59,146 nucleotides of DNA from Gnetum montanum (taxonomy: Eukaryota; Streptophyta; Gnetopsida; Gnetales; Gnetaceae): contig MNCI01004685.1 of assembly GCA_015680685.1 (NCBI GenBank), positions 3,020 through 62,165 of the forward strand, in the 5' to 3' direction. Of the stretch, positions 11,795 to 24,357 are shown one piece after another (position 1 is the first letter of the stretch; each line of letters opens with the position of its first letter). Under the pieces are notes generated by a model. That model saw only the letters and a list, made by a program, of their open reading frames with translations, made no database searches and was not told where the DNA came from. The position numbers and the translations under genes were made by a program.

Positions 11795-12746
11795 TAAAAA
11801 CTTATTTTTATAGATAACCCAACCACCTCTTAATGTAGGTAGTGAAACATTCGTTTTGATTTAAGTGGTTAACTTTCCTTTCATATATTGACTTCAATGA
11901 TATGTGAAAATAATTTTGTTAATTTCAATTTTGCCAATTAAATGAGTTAAATGCTTTACTCAATTTGTTTAGGTAGGAATTTAATAATAACGCTCATCAT
12001 ATTTTAACATTTAAGGCTTTAAATTTGTAAATTTTTTATTTTCATAAATTATATCCTTTGACTGATTGAATTTATTAGTTTTGTTAAAATTTCAATAGTG
12101 TTTACCAATTCCACCGTGTTATAATTCATGATAGTAAATTATAAAAGGCAATTTCATGCAAAATGCATCGAATCAATTTTGCTATCTCAACCAATAGCAT
12201 GAAAAATCAATTCCACTGCCTTTCTTACAATTTTATGAAAGTTAACGGTCAATTTGATTTTAATTTTCAAATTAAGAATTAAAAAAAAAAAGACATCTAT
12301 GAAAGAGACTGAAATAAAGAATATCACGATAAGAATGAAAAGTTTAGAAGAAAATATAATAGTAAAAAATGATTATTGATTCTCACAAAACAGGATAGAA
12401 TATACAACAAAATTGATTTGCAAAGTTAAATGAATTCAAATAAAATGAAATTGTTTAATAAAAAGGATCATTATTTAGAGCCTCAGTACTCGTTTCCAAA
12501 GCGAGTTCTTGAGGAGGTTGAAAGATTAGAGAAGCTAAATATTTTAATGAAATCGGTAAAAACAACCGAAAGTGAAATTCAATTAAATCTGCTGAGCAAA
12601 ATGAGTTCAAATTGTAAAGAATATTTATAAAATTTCTATAAAATGCTCAGAATGGTACAACAAAATCAGGAATTCTACTGACAAACCTCCATGGGAAAAG
12701 GCCGGTTGTGAATTGAGGCTAGGAAGCGGCGTCTAAATTGGAGGAA
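11795..12746. other. AT-rich intergenic DNA without a recognised gene
   Basis: The base composition is very AT-rich. A 66-codon open frame at 12430-12630 encodes a lysine- and glutamate-rich peptide with no recognisable domain, and I do not call it a gene. The right part would be the 3' flank of the minus-strand candidate gene at 12747-16282. Confidence 0.4.
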
Positions 12747-15700
12747 TCAACGGCGGTCCTGCTCCTGCTGCTGATGCCATCTCCGCTTACTGCATGCATA
12801 CAGGACGCTCCCAAACTTTGCAAAACTGGCGCCGATGCCGGGGAAATTCATTGCACGTTGTTTGAGTTGGAACAAAGCAGTGTCGTCAACATCAATGATA
12901 AACTCTGCACATCTTCCCGGGGCGTTCTCCGACACATATATCTCAATAACAAATTTATGTTTAAATTTTAAATTTAAATTAATCTATGCAACATAAAAGT
13001 GGTAACCTTCAGGTGAGATTAGCTTATCTATAAAGGTTAGCACATCATAATTTTTAAATTTTAGGAACATTGTTTCATCGCAAAAAGCCAAACAATAAGA
13101 GGAGAAAAAACAGGATGACACAAAGAAATTGCAGGTATATAAAGCTTTAATTTCCTTCTTAGTAAAGATTCATGGTGAAAAAGAAATCATGTTAATTATC
13201 TATATTTTTTATAGAAGGCTAGAACAAGAAGTTGAATTAACCCTTTGAAGCATTCACCAATTTTATGCTTTTTAAAATCACTAAAATTCAATTTCTATAA
13301 TGTTGTAAATTTGTTTTATATGAATATACAATAGACACTATTTCTTTTAAAATGCTTACCAAATTGTCCTTTTAAATATAGATGGATATTATAGTGTACA
13401 TTTTGTGGATTTCTTCTAAAGGTTATTAAAAAGGGCTTAAAAATTTTATCATTAGTGTATATTTCTACTTTATATTGAATGTTTAATATTTATTGTACTA
13501 AAATGTTTCAGTTTCCAGCAAATTGCCTAATGGTGTTTTAATGGCAATAATCTTACTTTGTAAAATTTCCTATGCTTGATGTTCTCACTATGTAAAGTTT
13601 CCTATTTTCTTTTCTATATTCTTTGGATGGTTTTCATTCAACCTCCACCCAAGAATTGTATAAATATGCATAATGTGTAAACTTGCAAATGCAAATCTAT
13701 AGCATTATTCTTCTACCTAATTATAATTTCTTTTCCATTGCTCTCCATTTTTGACATGGAGCCAAAGCATGGTTCTTTAATTTTTTGGTTTGCAAAATCA
13801 TTTTGCTAGTGTGTGATCATTGCATTGTTGTAGGAACTTTTTCATAATGGCATCTTCTCAAGCTTTAAGGCATAGACAACTCATTTGTGAACATTGTGGA
13901 TGGATAGGCCACACCACTGAAAAATGTTACAAGCTTCATGGATATCCTCCTGGGTATAAAAGAGGATACTTTGTTGTGAATGCAAGTTTGGTTAGAGGGC
14001 ATGATAGTAAGAGAGTTTTTTTCATTTTTTCTAATAAAAGAGTAGTAAAAGCAACTCATTTCACTTTTAAATGATCACCAACATGCTACAAATCAAGCAG
14101 GTACTTTACAACTAAAAACAAATTCTTTAGGTACTTCTCTTTACCTAGGCTTAGTCAATGATTCAACATCATGGATCTTTTAACTCATTTTCATCTTTTT
14201 GCCATGTTACATTCAAAGTAGATACTTTTGTAAAACTTCCTAATGGCACTATTGCACTTGTTTCACATGTTGGAATTGTGAATATATCAGATTCAATAGT
14301 TTTAAAAGATGTTCTCTATGTTCCTTCCTTCAAAGTCATTCTAATATCTGTTAGCAAACTAGTTTGCCATATGAATTGCAAAATAACCTTCTCCTTTGAT
14401 AGGTTTATTCTACAGGACAAAGCCTTGAGGAAGACGATTAGATTGGGTAAAGAAATGAATGGCCTATACCTTCTTGATCCTTCTGCTAAGGTTTCAAATA
14501 ACTCCCATAAAGATCTTTTTCATTATGTATATGTTGTTTCCTTATTTGATTTATGGCATAAATGATTGGGACATTTATCTAGTACTCACTTGTACTTATT
14601 AGCCAAAATGCATTTGAAATTTCTATTTCTCATCCATCACATTGTGGTATTTGCCCAATTGCTAAACAGGCTTGATTATTATTTCCTTCAAGTTTTATGT
14701 CAAGCAGTACACCTTTTTATCTAATTCATTATGACATATGGGGTCTCTACAAAACACCTTCCCTCATTGGTGCATTGTACTTCTTGACTATAGTTGATGC
14801 TTTTATTAGATGTACTTAGATGTTTGTTATATGATACAAAATATAAACTTGTTTTCTATTAAAATCTTTTTGCACATCAGTTGAAACACAATTTGGTCAT
14901 AAAATCCAACAAATTCAAAGTGATAATGGTATTGAATTTAGTATGTATTCATTTTATCAAGAAAAAGGTATTGTTCATCAATGAAGTTGTGTTGTTACTT
15001 GGCAACAAAATGGTGTAGTTGAGAAAAAACATTGACATCTTCTAAATGTTGCATGAGCTTTAAGGTTTCACGTTAATCTGCCTTTACATTTTTGGGGGAA
15101 TGTATTTTCACCACTACCTATCTTATTAATTGAACCCGCACACCTATTTTATCTAATCAAACCCCTCATGAAGTTCTTTTCAACTGTAAACCTTCCCAAT
15201 CTCATCTTAGAGTTTTTAGATGTTTATACTATGCTAGTACATTTCCTGATAAAAGATCAAAATTTGATCCATGAGTTGAAAAATGTGTTTTTCTTGGTTA
15301 TGCTTATGCTCAAAAATGATACAAGTTATTGGACTTGGATACCCAAAAAATCATCATTAGTAGGGATGTTGTATTTTATGAAAACATATTTCCATTCCAA
15401 ATTGACAGCTCATATATGCATTTACTAGTTTTGCCTTGTCCTATTCTCAATGAACCTATTACTCTCATTCCTGCATTACTTGAAGTTGCATCTTCTTTAG
15501 AAAATAATGTACCTACTACATCCACTAAATAACAATCAATAGTTGATAATGAACCACATTTCTTACCAAGACAATCCACCCACACTTGACGTACTCCAAG
15601 TTATCTCCAAGATCAAAATGTTTCAATTTCCAGCATCATTTCTAATGGTGGTGTAATGGTAATAATCTTGTTTTGTAAAATTTCCTATGTTTGATGTTTT

Positions 15701-16282
15701 TTCTATGTAAAGTTTCCTATGCTCTCAACATTTTATAGATGGTTTCCATTCAACCTCCACTCAACTAGTTTTCATTCAACCTTCACTCAAGAATTGTACA
15801 AATATGCTTATTGTGTAAACCTGCAACATTATTCTTATGCCCAATTACATTTTCTTTTTCATTGCTCTCCAGTGCTCTCCAGACACTTTACCATAGATGA
15901 AAGGAACTAAGAACAGAATAAACCTAATAAAATTTGGGATTTGAGTCTCAATTTTGGATTAAAAAAATAATATGCTTACAGGGGCTCCATGAACCATGAC
16001 AAATATGCGATGGTCACCAACCGAGACGGCTGCAAATTGTAGCACAGTGGATGGCGAACGATCAAAATGGGTGGTGTAGTGTCCCTTGGCCACAGGCCCC
16101 GTTTGCAGATGCAGTTTCTGTGTGTGCATGCGCAGCACCTTCTTCTTATAATCGGTGTTCTCCTCCTTTTCCTTTTGCTGTTCCTCGTCCTCTTCTTCTT
16201 CTTCTTTTACTGTGATGAACAAGATGAATGGCCCCTTCAGTCTCAGGTTCGGCCACGATGAACTCACACACAGAGTATTCAT
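12747..16282 (-). CDS. Candidate two-exon gene of unknown function
   Basis: Exon 1 (16282 down to 15980, 101 codons) ends ...VHGAP exactly at a GTAAGC donor. Exon 2 (12941 down to 12747) starts after GTTATTGAG and reads [14 protein letters not shown]... to a TGA stop. Both junctions are phase 0, giving about 165 residues. Exon 1 has a lysine/glutamate-rich stretch (residues 25-50), then a more ordered region with motifs such as [17 protein letters not shown] recognise no family. The GC-richer exons stand out from AT-rich surroundings, and a GCC/GCG-rich stretch upstream (16410-16440) could be a 5' leader. An upstream ATG near 16295 in another frame reads [12 protein letters not shown], so the true start or a frameshift is unresolved. 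The 3.0-kb intron holds a copia element. Confidence 0.4.
13504..13756 (+). repeat. 5' LTR of the short copia element
   Basis: It is 253 bp, starting TGTTTCAGTTTCCAGCA and ending TTTTTGACA. It aligns along its length with 15619-15885, with several small indels, which suggests a fairly old insertion. Confidence 0.7.
13820..15530 (+). pseudogene. Copia gag zinc knuckle, pre-integrase and integrase remnant
   Basis: The 13820-14074 frame holds a CX2CX4HX4C zinc knuckle ([14 protein letters not shown]) typical of the copia gag C-terminus. The 14158-14565 frame resembles the copia protease/pre-integrase region ([20 protein letters not shown]). Around 14700-15060 come broken integrase-core segments (HYDIWG, LTIVDAF). 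At 15160-15330 follows the integrase C-terminal motif region (RVFRCL..., CVFLGYA), in shifting frames. No YVDD reverse transcriptase motif follows. Stops and frameshifts occur throughout. Confidence 0.7.
15619..15885 (+). repeat. 3' LTR of the short copia element
   Basis: It is 267 bp, starting TGTTTCAATTTCCAGCA after a purine-rich stretch (AAGATCAAAA) that serves as a weak polypurine tract, and ending CCAGACA. It matches 13504-13756. Confidence 0.7.
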
Positions 16283-17254
16283 ATTTTGATACCATCATTT
16301 GTCTTCAGATTACTTCAATTCTGTGCAACTAACAGCAGAAGTAGTTTAACGAGCGGATTGAGGTTTTGCAAGTGCAGCGAGCGGTTTCTGGATTTATTCA
16401 CGTTGATGCGCGCCGCCGCCACCGCGGCTGCTGCTGCGAGAACTGGAATTGAGATTGAGCGTTCTTAAAAAGAAGTATAGGAAGGGTATCGTAGCGTAGA
16501 TTAGGCATCTGTTCGTTTCGCTTGCCAGTGGTTTGGTTTATGGTTTGTTTTGTGCTCCATGCGGAATCAGAAACGAAAGCAATTCAGAAATGTAATATGT
16601 TTTGGTATTCGAGAAGTGCAGAACTTGAAGCTCAGCCGTTGTAATCTACTATCTTTATTGTTCGTCATTTTACTATTCCATGAACACTTTATCGTCCTCG
16701 ATGTTACTTCGACCGAATCAAAAGATTGAGAATGGTAAAAAAACAAAACAGAGCGTTAAGTGTTTTCCTGTATTAATCTCTGCCCTGAAGCATTAATTTT
16801 TGCTTACGTGTTACATATTTTCGATTTTCTAACTTCCATAATCTCACATGTACAGTTTTGCTTTAAATACCTCCAATCAGTCCATTGACAAATGAGTTCT
16901 AGGGTCAAAATAACCTTTCTATTCAAGAAAAAGCAATCAATTGAGACAACGCTTTAATTTCAATAAAATTCTAGTAACCAAATTTTTATCTTATACAAAA
17001 CAAAGTACTAAGATCTAAAATTTTACCTTGAGGTTACATTTTTTGAAATACTTTACGGAGCATTTTCAGGTCTACCTTTTTGGCAAGGTTGTGAATTGCA
17101 TCTTATAAGTCATAAGTTTAAACCATTATTAAAATATAGTTACAGTGCAAAGAATAACAACTAACATTAAATTCTACTTGTAATTAAACAACAAGGCATA
17201 TAATTGTAATATATAAATACTAAGCTTTGAATCCAATACCTTCACAATACAAAG
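16283..17254. other. Upstream flank of the candidate gene; no other gene seen
   Basis: A GC-rich trinucleotide-like stretch (GCCGCCGCCACC near 16412) may be the 5' leader or promoter-proximal part of the minus-strand candidate gene. The remainder to 17254 is AT-rich without a recognisable gene. Confidence 0.35.
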
Positions 17255-17640
17255 TTATATAAGGAGCTAAGCATAAACATACTCTAAAATCAAAAGGCTT
17301 AAAAATTAGTAGAAGTAATATATATATATATATATATATATATACTGTAATTTCAGTAAAAGCATAAATAATGGTAAAACAGAAGTTACAATTTAAGGTA
17401 AGAAAGTCCCTTGCTACAAATAGATTTGCCATCTATGATCAATGCTTTAATGAGATGCTAAAAATCATGAAATATAATAAACATGCTCTAGAATCAAAAT
17501 GCTTAAAAATTAGTATAAGTAGTATATAGAATTTAATTTTGATAAATGCATAAATCATGATAAAATAGAAGTGACCATTTAAGGCCAAAATGTTGTTTAC
17601 TATAAATAGTTTCACTACCTAGGACCAATGCTCTAATTAG
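17255..17640 (+). repeat. Diverged ~190-bp tandem duplication with an AT microsatellite
   Basis: The unit near 17268-17458 recurs at about 17478-17640. Shared text includes GCTTAAAAATTAGTA, a TAAATCATG/TAAATAATG stretch and CAATGCT(C/T)TAAT near the end. Unit 1 contains a (TA)n run at 17319-17344 that is nearly absent from unit 2. No gene is present. Confidence 0.6.
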
Positions 17641-18058
17641 ATGGTGAAACAGATAAAGATACAAAAAATAGGATGGTAAAAATAGAGAAAGATGAGTGGT
17701 GTTCTATTCAATAGAAGAATTTCAACAAAACTAAAAGAAAAGATTGATAGGATAATAATCAAGCTTGCTATCTTATATGGTGCAGAATGTTGGAAATTAT
17801 AAAAGAAACATAAACACCAAATCAATTTTGCAAAAATGGGAATACTTGGATGTTGAATGTTACATGAAGAGATAAATATCATGATACAGACATTAAAGGA
17901 AGATTGGGAGTTATTGCTATTTTAGATAAGCTATAGTAATGAAAACTTAGATAGTTTGGGCATGGGTAAAGAAGATAAAATAATAAGCCTATTAAAAAAG
18001 TTTTCTCTATCTCTATTACAAGAAAGCCACCAAAAGGAAAAACCAAAAAAGGCATGGG
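17635..18058 (+). pseudogene. RTE-type LINE reverse transcriptase C-terminal remnant (5' piece)
   Basis: Across two or three frames the sequence keeps the familiar order of the plant RTE LINE C-terminus: a DGEIDKDTKNRM-like segment, then SGVLFNRRISTKLKEK, LAILYGAECWK, then a GRLGV... and LRQFGHG-like segment, and finally PPKGKTKKGMG. Stops and frame changes make it dead. Element C is inserted at its 3' end, and the LINE resumes at 25491. Confidence 0.6.
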
Positions 18059-18867
18059 TGATGAGCTGCGATATCGCGTACGCAATATCGCATCCGCGAT
18101 ATCACATCCACCCCCGTGATATTGTGGCCTGCCGCAACATCTATAAATAAGAGGTGGCTTTCCCTATTCTAGGCACTTAGATTTAGACCCTTAGCCAAAC
18201 TATAGCAGTTTTACCATTCTAGAGTTAGAATAATTTCCATGTGCCCGCAGTAGGAGTCTTTAAGTGAACAGATCTTTATTCGAGCAAATTGTACATGAGC
18301 ACACATTTGTGTATAGCAATAAAGACAAACTTTTTGATAAACCAACATGTGGACTAAGCTAAATAGGAATTATTTATTGTTAAATGTTTAAACGCTTTTC
18401 TAGATAATTAAATCTCTCTCAACCCTTGACTCTCGTAGTTAAGTGCATTCAGTACGACCACATCGAGCACGTGTGTAATGCTTGGTAACCTAGTAACGAG
18501 TAGCGTTTTGTAATCCCAACAGCGTTGCATTGGTTCAGGGTGTGTGCGGCAAGTGAGAACGGATACTGATGCTTGGACAATTAGAACTTAGTTAGTGAAT
18601 AGTTAATGAAAGTTAGTCACTTAGTTCTCTTCACCTTTCCCTATTAGCATAAGACATTAAAAAGATAAAAGATATAAAAATCACATACCTCAAGCTTACT
18701 TAACCGTACAACCGTGGCAATATAAGTAAGTTTGGGAAGACAAAGATTGATTAACCTTAAGTGTTTCATTAAGGCACGTAAGCACTTAGTCCTTAGAGTT
18801 TGACTAGATCGTGTGTGAGACACTCATATTCGTATGGTTGAGTGTAGGGGTACCTCGCCACTCATCA
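18059..18867 (+). repeat. 5' LTR of element C (809 bp)
   Basis: It starts TGATGAGCTGCGATATCGCG and ends CCACTCATCA. A dense GATATC array fills 18066-18125, followed by TATAAATAA at 18142-18150. Compared by eye over about 200 bases downstream of the TATA box, it is roughly 90% identical to the 3' LTR, suggesting an old insertion. Confidence 0.85.
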
Positions 18868-18868
18868 T

Positions 18869-18886
18869 TGGCACCATTGCCAGGGA
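18869..18886 (+). other. tRNA-Asp-like primer binding site of element C
   Basis: TGGCACCATTGCCAGGGA starts one base after the LTR end. It differs at a few positions from the TGGCGCCGTTGCCGGGGA primer site characteristic of Athila/Tat-type Ty3 elements (complementary to the tRNA-Asp 3' end). Element D has the closer version TGGCACCGTTGCCGGGGA. Confidence 0.75.
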
Positions 18887-18982
18887 CTTAGTTGTTTGTG
18901 CACTACGTAGAACATAGGAGATCATTCATATCGTTGGGACGCTAGAACGAACCTTTAGGATTAATCAGGAAAAGATAAGACA

Positions 18983-21528
18983 ATGGTAAACAGCACACCG
19001 AACAAGACTAAAATGTCTTCTTCTTCACACAAAAGCACTTCACCGCTTAGGACTCACACAAAAGACAGTCGGCGACACAACACACGTAACCAAGATCTGC
19101 TAGTGCCTCAACAGTTCCATAATATGTACCCGAATTTACCTTTATTCTCCATCAAGATGAACAATTATGTTGGAGAGACTTGGAGGGTAACATAGTTGCC
19201 TCCAGATTGAGCAGTCCCCAACATGATTCTTCGTGCTCTCGTGTGAGTAGGCATGTCATAGTTATACGCGGAATACGTTGCATGCGATTATGAAACAAGG
19301 GATTATCATCCCACAGAAGTGCAACGTCGAAGGGACTTGTGACAAGAGAGATACTATACATCATTGAAGGGCAAAGGACCCCATAATGCTCCACCTGTCT
19401 TAAGCAAAATTGAGGTTGGTGAACCTATTCCAACAGGTTCCCCATCAAATGATGTTCCCCCTCCTAACGATGGTGAGGAGGTGGTGTATTAGAACCTTCA
19501 CTCTACGATTCACAACTCTGGTTCTGATCCCCACGAACACCAAGTGTTCAACGAGGGAACACAAACACATGATAGGGACAGGCAGTCTAATTGTAATCAC
19601 GATTGGGGTTGAGACCACAAAAGAGAAGGTAGGAAACATCGTCAGGGCAATGGTTCTCCTTCTTCTTCACCTTCATCTTTACATTCACCCTCTCCTTCAG
19701 TATCAGGATGCAGTCATAAGGAACCTAACCGTGAGGATAAAGGTAAATAGAGTGAGAAACCTCGACGAGAGAGTTTAGAGCGAGGACGAGGGCACTCTAG
19801 AGAATCACGGCATGGAAGAAGGGAGAGTAGGAAACCATGTAGTCATCACAGATGCTATGAATGAAATGACCACGAAGAACCACTACTCGCAACTTGAAGC
19901 ATGTTAGATATCACGGAGGCCGTAAGAATTCCCACAAGGCACCAAAAAGATAGCAGGAACAAGAGGTTAGATATGAATAACATCCCATGCTTTGAGGGGG
20001 GATACAACACTGATCCTCAGAACCACTTACAAGCATTTCACGATGCATGTGCCTTGTAGAACATCGAGAACGAATGGCAAAAGCTACAGTTGTTCCCAAG
20101 GACACTAGTAAAAGAAGCGAAAAGCTGGTACCGGTCCTTAGAATTGGACTCCATTCGAAGGTGAAGTACGATGCTAGAACTATTTAATGATAAGTATCAA
20201 ACATACTCCCAGGTGTCCAACGTATGAAATAAAATCCAAGGATGGAAGCAGGAAAGTCATGAACCCTTGGATGCTGCCATGGGCCGATATTATGCACTGT
20301 TACATCATTGCCCGGGCCATGGTTACTCACAGCAGGATCAACTACGCCATCTTGTAGATGGACTTAGGCATGAAACTAGGAGAACCCTTGGAATGTATGC
20401 CCAAGGGAGATTATTAGAGGTTTGCTCGAATAAGTAGCCAAGGAAGAAGGAAAGCTACGTAAGAGAGAAAGTGCGGAGGAGTACAACCATGATCCCTCCC
20501 TCCGAAAAAGGGGAGTGAGAATTTATGAGGAGGAGGAAGAGTCACCACTTGAAGAGATGGTGAATAGGAAAACCTTGCCACTCCAAAAATTAACAACAGA
20601 AGTGGTGGAAAAGGTAGACCAAATGTGAGACTCCCAAGATAGTAGATTTGAAACAGTTCTCAAAATCATAGAGGAGTCTAAGAAGCGAGGTAGCGACTAT
20701 GATAAAAAGAAAAAGAGGGACATGGACCATACACGTAACAAAGGTAAGGGTAAAATGGCCATCACCGAAGAGGTTGTGGATTCTGATACAGACAATGACA
20801 GTGGATGTGAGATATGCTAATACGAGCATCCTAAGGGATGTTGCCCAGTAATCTCACATCTACAAGAGTTTGGGGTGTATGCACTTAACCCACGACTTAA
20901 CAAATGGCAAGCACCTCGATGGTTACCTTATCCCCAAGGTAACCCAAGGAAGTTCCACCAACCTTTAATGTATTATCCAAGTGGAACTCCACCACAACCT
21001 ATCAAGCAACACCAACAGTGGAAATACCCACAATCATGGGGGATGCCACCACCAAGGAAACAATACCCTTACTGGCAACTAGATCCATATGGTTACTACG
21101 TGCAGCAGCCAATCTCCCCACGTGACTCTGTTGGTCACGTAACACCACAATGTCACTACCAAGATATGGAGTATTATAGGACTCCTTCTCCTGGGAGAGA
21201 TAACCCACAGACATACCATCCTCCAAACCCATCTACAACTTTCACACTAATAGCTCCATTACCACCCGCTCCAGCAATGCAAGGGGAACTCCCCACTCAA
21301 CCACAGCAACGCAATGCTATGAGAGCTATAAACCTTCAACCCACTACTGGTTTTGACAACTGTACAAAGAGAAGACCTTTCTTCAAAACCAACAGTCCAA
21401 CCAAGCTCTCACAACCACAAGCGGTTGAGCCTCTAAACACTCCTCCATCAAATAAGGCTTCAGGGCTCCCTTCAAACCAAAAGCTAGAGCTTAACACACA
21501 TAGTTATGTTAACACATGTTGTCATTGA
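18983..21528 (+). pseudogene. gag of element C
   Basis: Possible starts are 18983 and 19013; the latter aligns with the element D start. The frame is broken by stops and shifts. The conserved capsid-like domain lies at about 20170-20400 and keeps the retrotransposon-gag pattern (MLELFNDKYQTY... then YYALLHHCPGHGY... DGLRHETRRTLGMYAQGR). Next comes a charged linker, then a zinc-knuckle-like CEIC...EHPKGCC near 20805-20845. Last is an open 217-codon proline/glutamine/tyrosine-rich tail (20875-21528). Charged low-complexity stretches precede the capsid domain. Confidence 0.7.
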
Positions 21529-22360
21529 CTGGATTAAGGAGGTCCACCTTCCCAAGAAATTCTCTGACCTCGGAAGCCCTTTAATCTATCTCCAATTCGC
21601 TGGGAATGAACTATGTAAAGCTCTTCTGGACTCAAGTTCCTAAGTCAACTTAATATCATAAGAGATGTATAATGCCTGGAATCTACCTCCACTAAAGAAG
21701 AGAAATATTCTCTTAGAGCTGGTTGACCAATCCATCATTGTTCCCTTGGGGCTAGTGAAGGACATCGTTACCACTGTGTGTGAGTAGTCATACCCAGCTG
21801 ATTTCCCAGTGATATAAGTAAACAATGATAAATGGGACTTCCTAATAATAATGGGAAGAGCATGGCTAAGTACCATAAATGCATGCCTAGGAATCCATGA
21901 TCTTTCTCTGGAAATATCTAAGGAAAACACTTTTGGGAAGATCGAGAAGAAGAAAGTTCCATGCATCACATACAGTGATACAGGGTGTGATTGTGTACAG
22001 GAATATTCAACATTGCCTGCATGCAACCGGTATGCCCAAGAAATTAGCATACAAAAATGCCTGTATGTAGCAACCACACAACAAGAAGATACCTAGTGGT
22101 TGACAGCTAATCAAGAGAGCAACTCACCAACATGCATGGAACTAACTAAGGGACCAACTTGTGCCCACATAGAAGGCATAGATGCACTGAAGCAAGAGTG
22201 TTGCCAACTTCCAACCCTTAACCTGAAAACATCAACTAGGGGAAGTTGGAAACTCCTAAACAAATGCTCCGATAGGAGAATACTAGTCGATGTGCAACAG
22301 ACCAAACCTTATCATGAATCTAGAATGGTCAATGCACATCATACATTTGAGAGAGGATGA
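21529..22360 (+). pseudogene. Retropepsin-like protease remnant of element C
   Basis: After a stop and frame change the sequence reads LGSPLIYLQFAGNELCKALLDSSS, then NLISYEMYNAWNLPPLKK, and later a DFLIIMGRAWLSTI segment. This is the plant Ty3 retropepsin fold, in which the catalytic triplet D-S/T-G appears as DSS. In-frame stops interrupt it. No reverse transcriptase follows: the frame closes by 22360 into non-coding spacer. Confidence 0.6.
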
Positions 22361-22956
22361 CCTCGCTCATTATATAGGATCTCCTCCTTTCAACTCAGTC
22401 ATGGAAGAGATGACCACCTATGCTGATCAATCAAGGCCCTCAGTTCCTTTTTAAGTTTGTTTTTACACATTTTTGTTTTACAAATTTCTTTAACTTTTCT
22501 TGTTTTTTTTTGCAACATCGTTCATACTTTTTTCATTTATTTATATGTTTATTTATTTCATTAAGTTTGTCACCTAATAAGTGCTCCTAAAGATGGTATG
22601 AACTGTATTCCATTGATTGCTAATGTTTGGTTTTTACCTTTGATTTATAATGTTGATACTAAGGTATGGTTTTTTTGATATAACAGAAAATGAGTCCACA
22701 TCATCCATGCATCCATAAATTTCTATGGTCTCTCTTGGCTTGGAACTGTATAGTCCCTTTCTTTCAATAATAAGAACTATCAACGAATTGGTGACTGAGC
22801 ATTTCTCAAACTAAGGAAGGACTCAAGGATTGAAAAAGGATGTGACTTCAAGCGGATTTGATGCATTTGTGTTGGCCATTCTCTTGGGTGCTTGGATGTT
22901 TTCTTCTTGAGTTTCCTTACCATTCTGACGATTGCTCCATTATCGGGAAGCTGAAT

Positions 22957-23780
22957 CAATAAAAATAAAAAATCATAAGTCTTTGCATGGTGTGGTTCTC
23001 ATAAAAAAAAAACACACAACAAGTGAAAAGTGAAAAGTAAGAATTCAAAGCACACCCCTTAGACGAAATAATCATCTTGGCTACAAGCACTAGTTATGGA
23101 ACTAAATAAACATGTTCCCTCTAACTAAGGCCCTTCCTTACTTCTTACCTTCTCCTTTTTTGTTTCGTTGGAATGGTGGTAACTTTTGGCGAAAGCATTC
23201 TTGTTACTTCAAGTGGATGGATTGGCCAAATGTATTAATGCGAAGTCACTGAATGTGGATTGTTTGAGGTTGGATTTGGGATGATATTTACTAAGTTACG
23301 TTAACCATTAATACACAAGGTGCTGTACACCACCTTATTCTTGAGACTCCATTCCATTCTCTTCTCTNCCAATAAAAATAAAAAATCATAAGTCTTTGCA
23401 TGGTGTGGTTCTCATAAAAAAAAAAAACACAACAAGTGAAAAGTGAAAAGTAAGAATTCAAAGCACACCCCTTAGACAAAATAATCATCTTAGCTACAAG
23501 CACTAGTTATGGAACTAAATAAACATGTTCCCTCTAACTAAGGCCCTTCCTTACTTCTTACCTTCTCCTTTTTTGTTTCGTTGGAATGGTGGTAACTTTT
23601 GGCGAAAGCATTCTTGTTACTTCAAGTGGATGGATTGGCCAAATGTATTAATGCGAAGTCATTGAATGTGGATTGTTTGAGGTTGGATTTGGGATGATAT
23701 TTACTAAGTTACGTTAACCATTAATACACAAGGTGCTGTACACCACCTTGTTCTTGAGACTCCATTCCATTCTCTTCTCT
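22957..23780 (+). repeat. 411-bp direct duplication around a single N (likely uncollapsed overlap)
   Basis: The stretch 22957-23367 is repeated at 23370-23780 with only a few substitutions and a poly-A length change. The N at 23368 lies between the copies. This suggests two overlapping contigs, or two haplotypes, joined end to end. Confidence 0.75.
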
Positions 23781-24357
23781 CCATCCTTCTTTCTCCATTT
23801 TCACCTCATTGCTGGTTGTATCAATAGTCCATATTTTGGTTGATACATTATTTTCTTTTTAGTAAATTCTTGTGGTTAAGACTTTAACTCTTACTTTCAA
23901 ATGACATTTCCAAAGCCTACGGACTCTTTGAATGTGGGATTGTTAGGGCATTAAGGGCATGAGCCTGCTTTGGGGAGGACTCACTGGCATTCCTATTTGG
24001 TGCATTAGTTAATTTCTTTCCCTTAAACATTTTTGCAATCAACTTTTATTTTGTTCATTTCCATCCTTGACATCCATTTTATCAGCACTGTCATTATTTC
24101 TTTTTCTCCATCTTTCTTATTCCCTATCTTTTTCCATTCTCTCACTACTGGAGGTTCGCTTTTAGTCATGGGGGTCTTGGTCTAATTTTTTTGATTTTCT
24201 CTAAACCCCTACACCTTGGGTAGCCACCAGTGTTATATCTCCAAAATCTACATCAACCATACCACAATTCAGCCAATGGACCTTTCACCAGGGGAAGGTA
24301 TCAACTGCATTGTGATTCATTTATCCTTGCTAATATAAGATTGTGCTATGTGTGCAG

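Larger units (their letters stand above)
13504..15885 (+). mobile_element. Short Ty1/copia element without reverse transcriptase
   Basis: Direct LTRs of 253 bp (13504-13756) and 267 bp (15619-15885) begin TGTTTCA and end GACA. A degenerate tRNA-Met primer site (TGGAGCCAAAGC, 13757-13768) follows the 5' LTR. The LTRs share blocks such as GTAAAATTTCCTATG and CAAGAATTGTA. Internal DNA encodes gag and the integrase side of pol, then goes straight to the 3' LTR; reverse transcriptase and RNase H are missing. No clear target duplication is visible. It lies inside the intron of the minus-strand candidate gene, in the opposite orientation. Confidence 0.7.
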
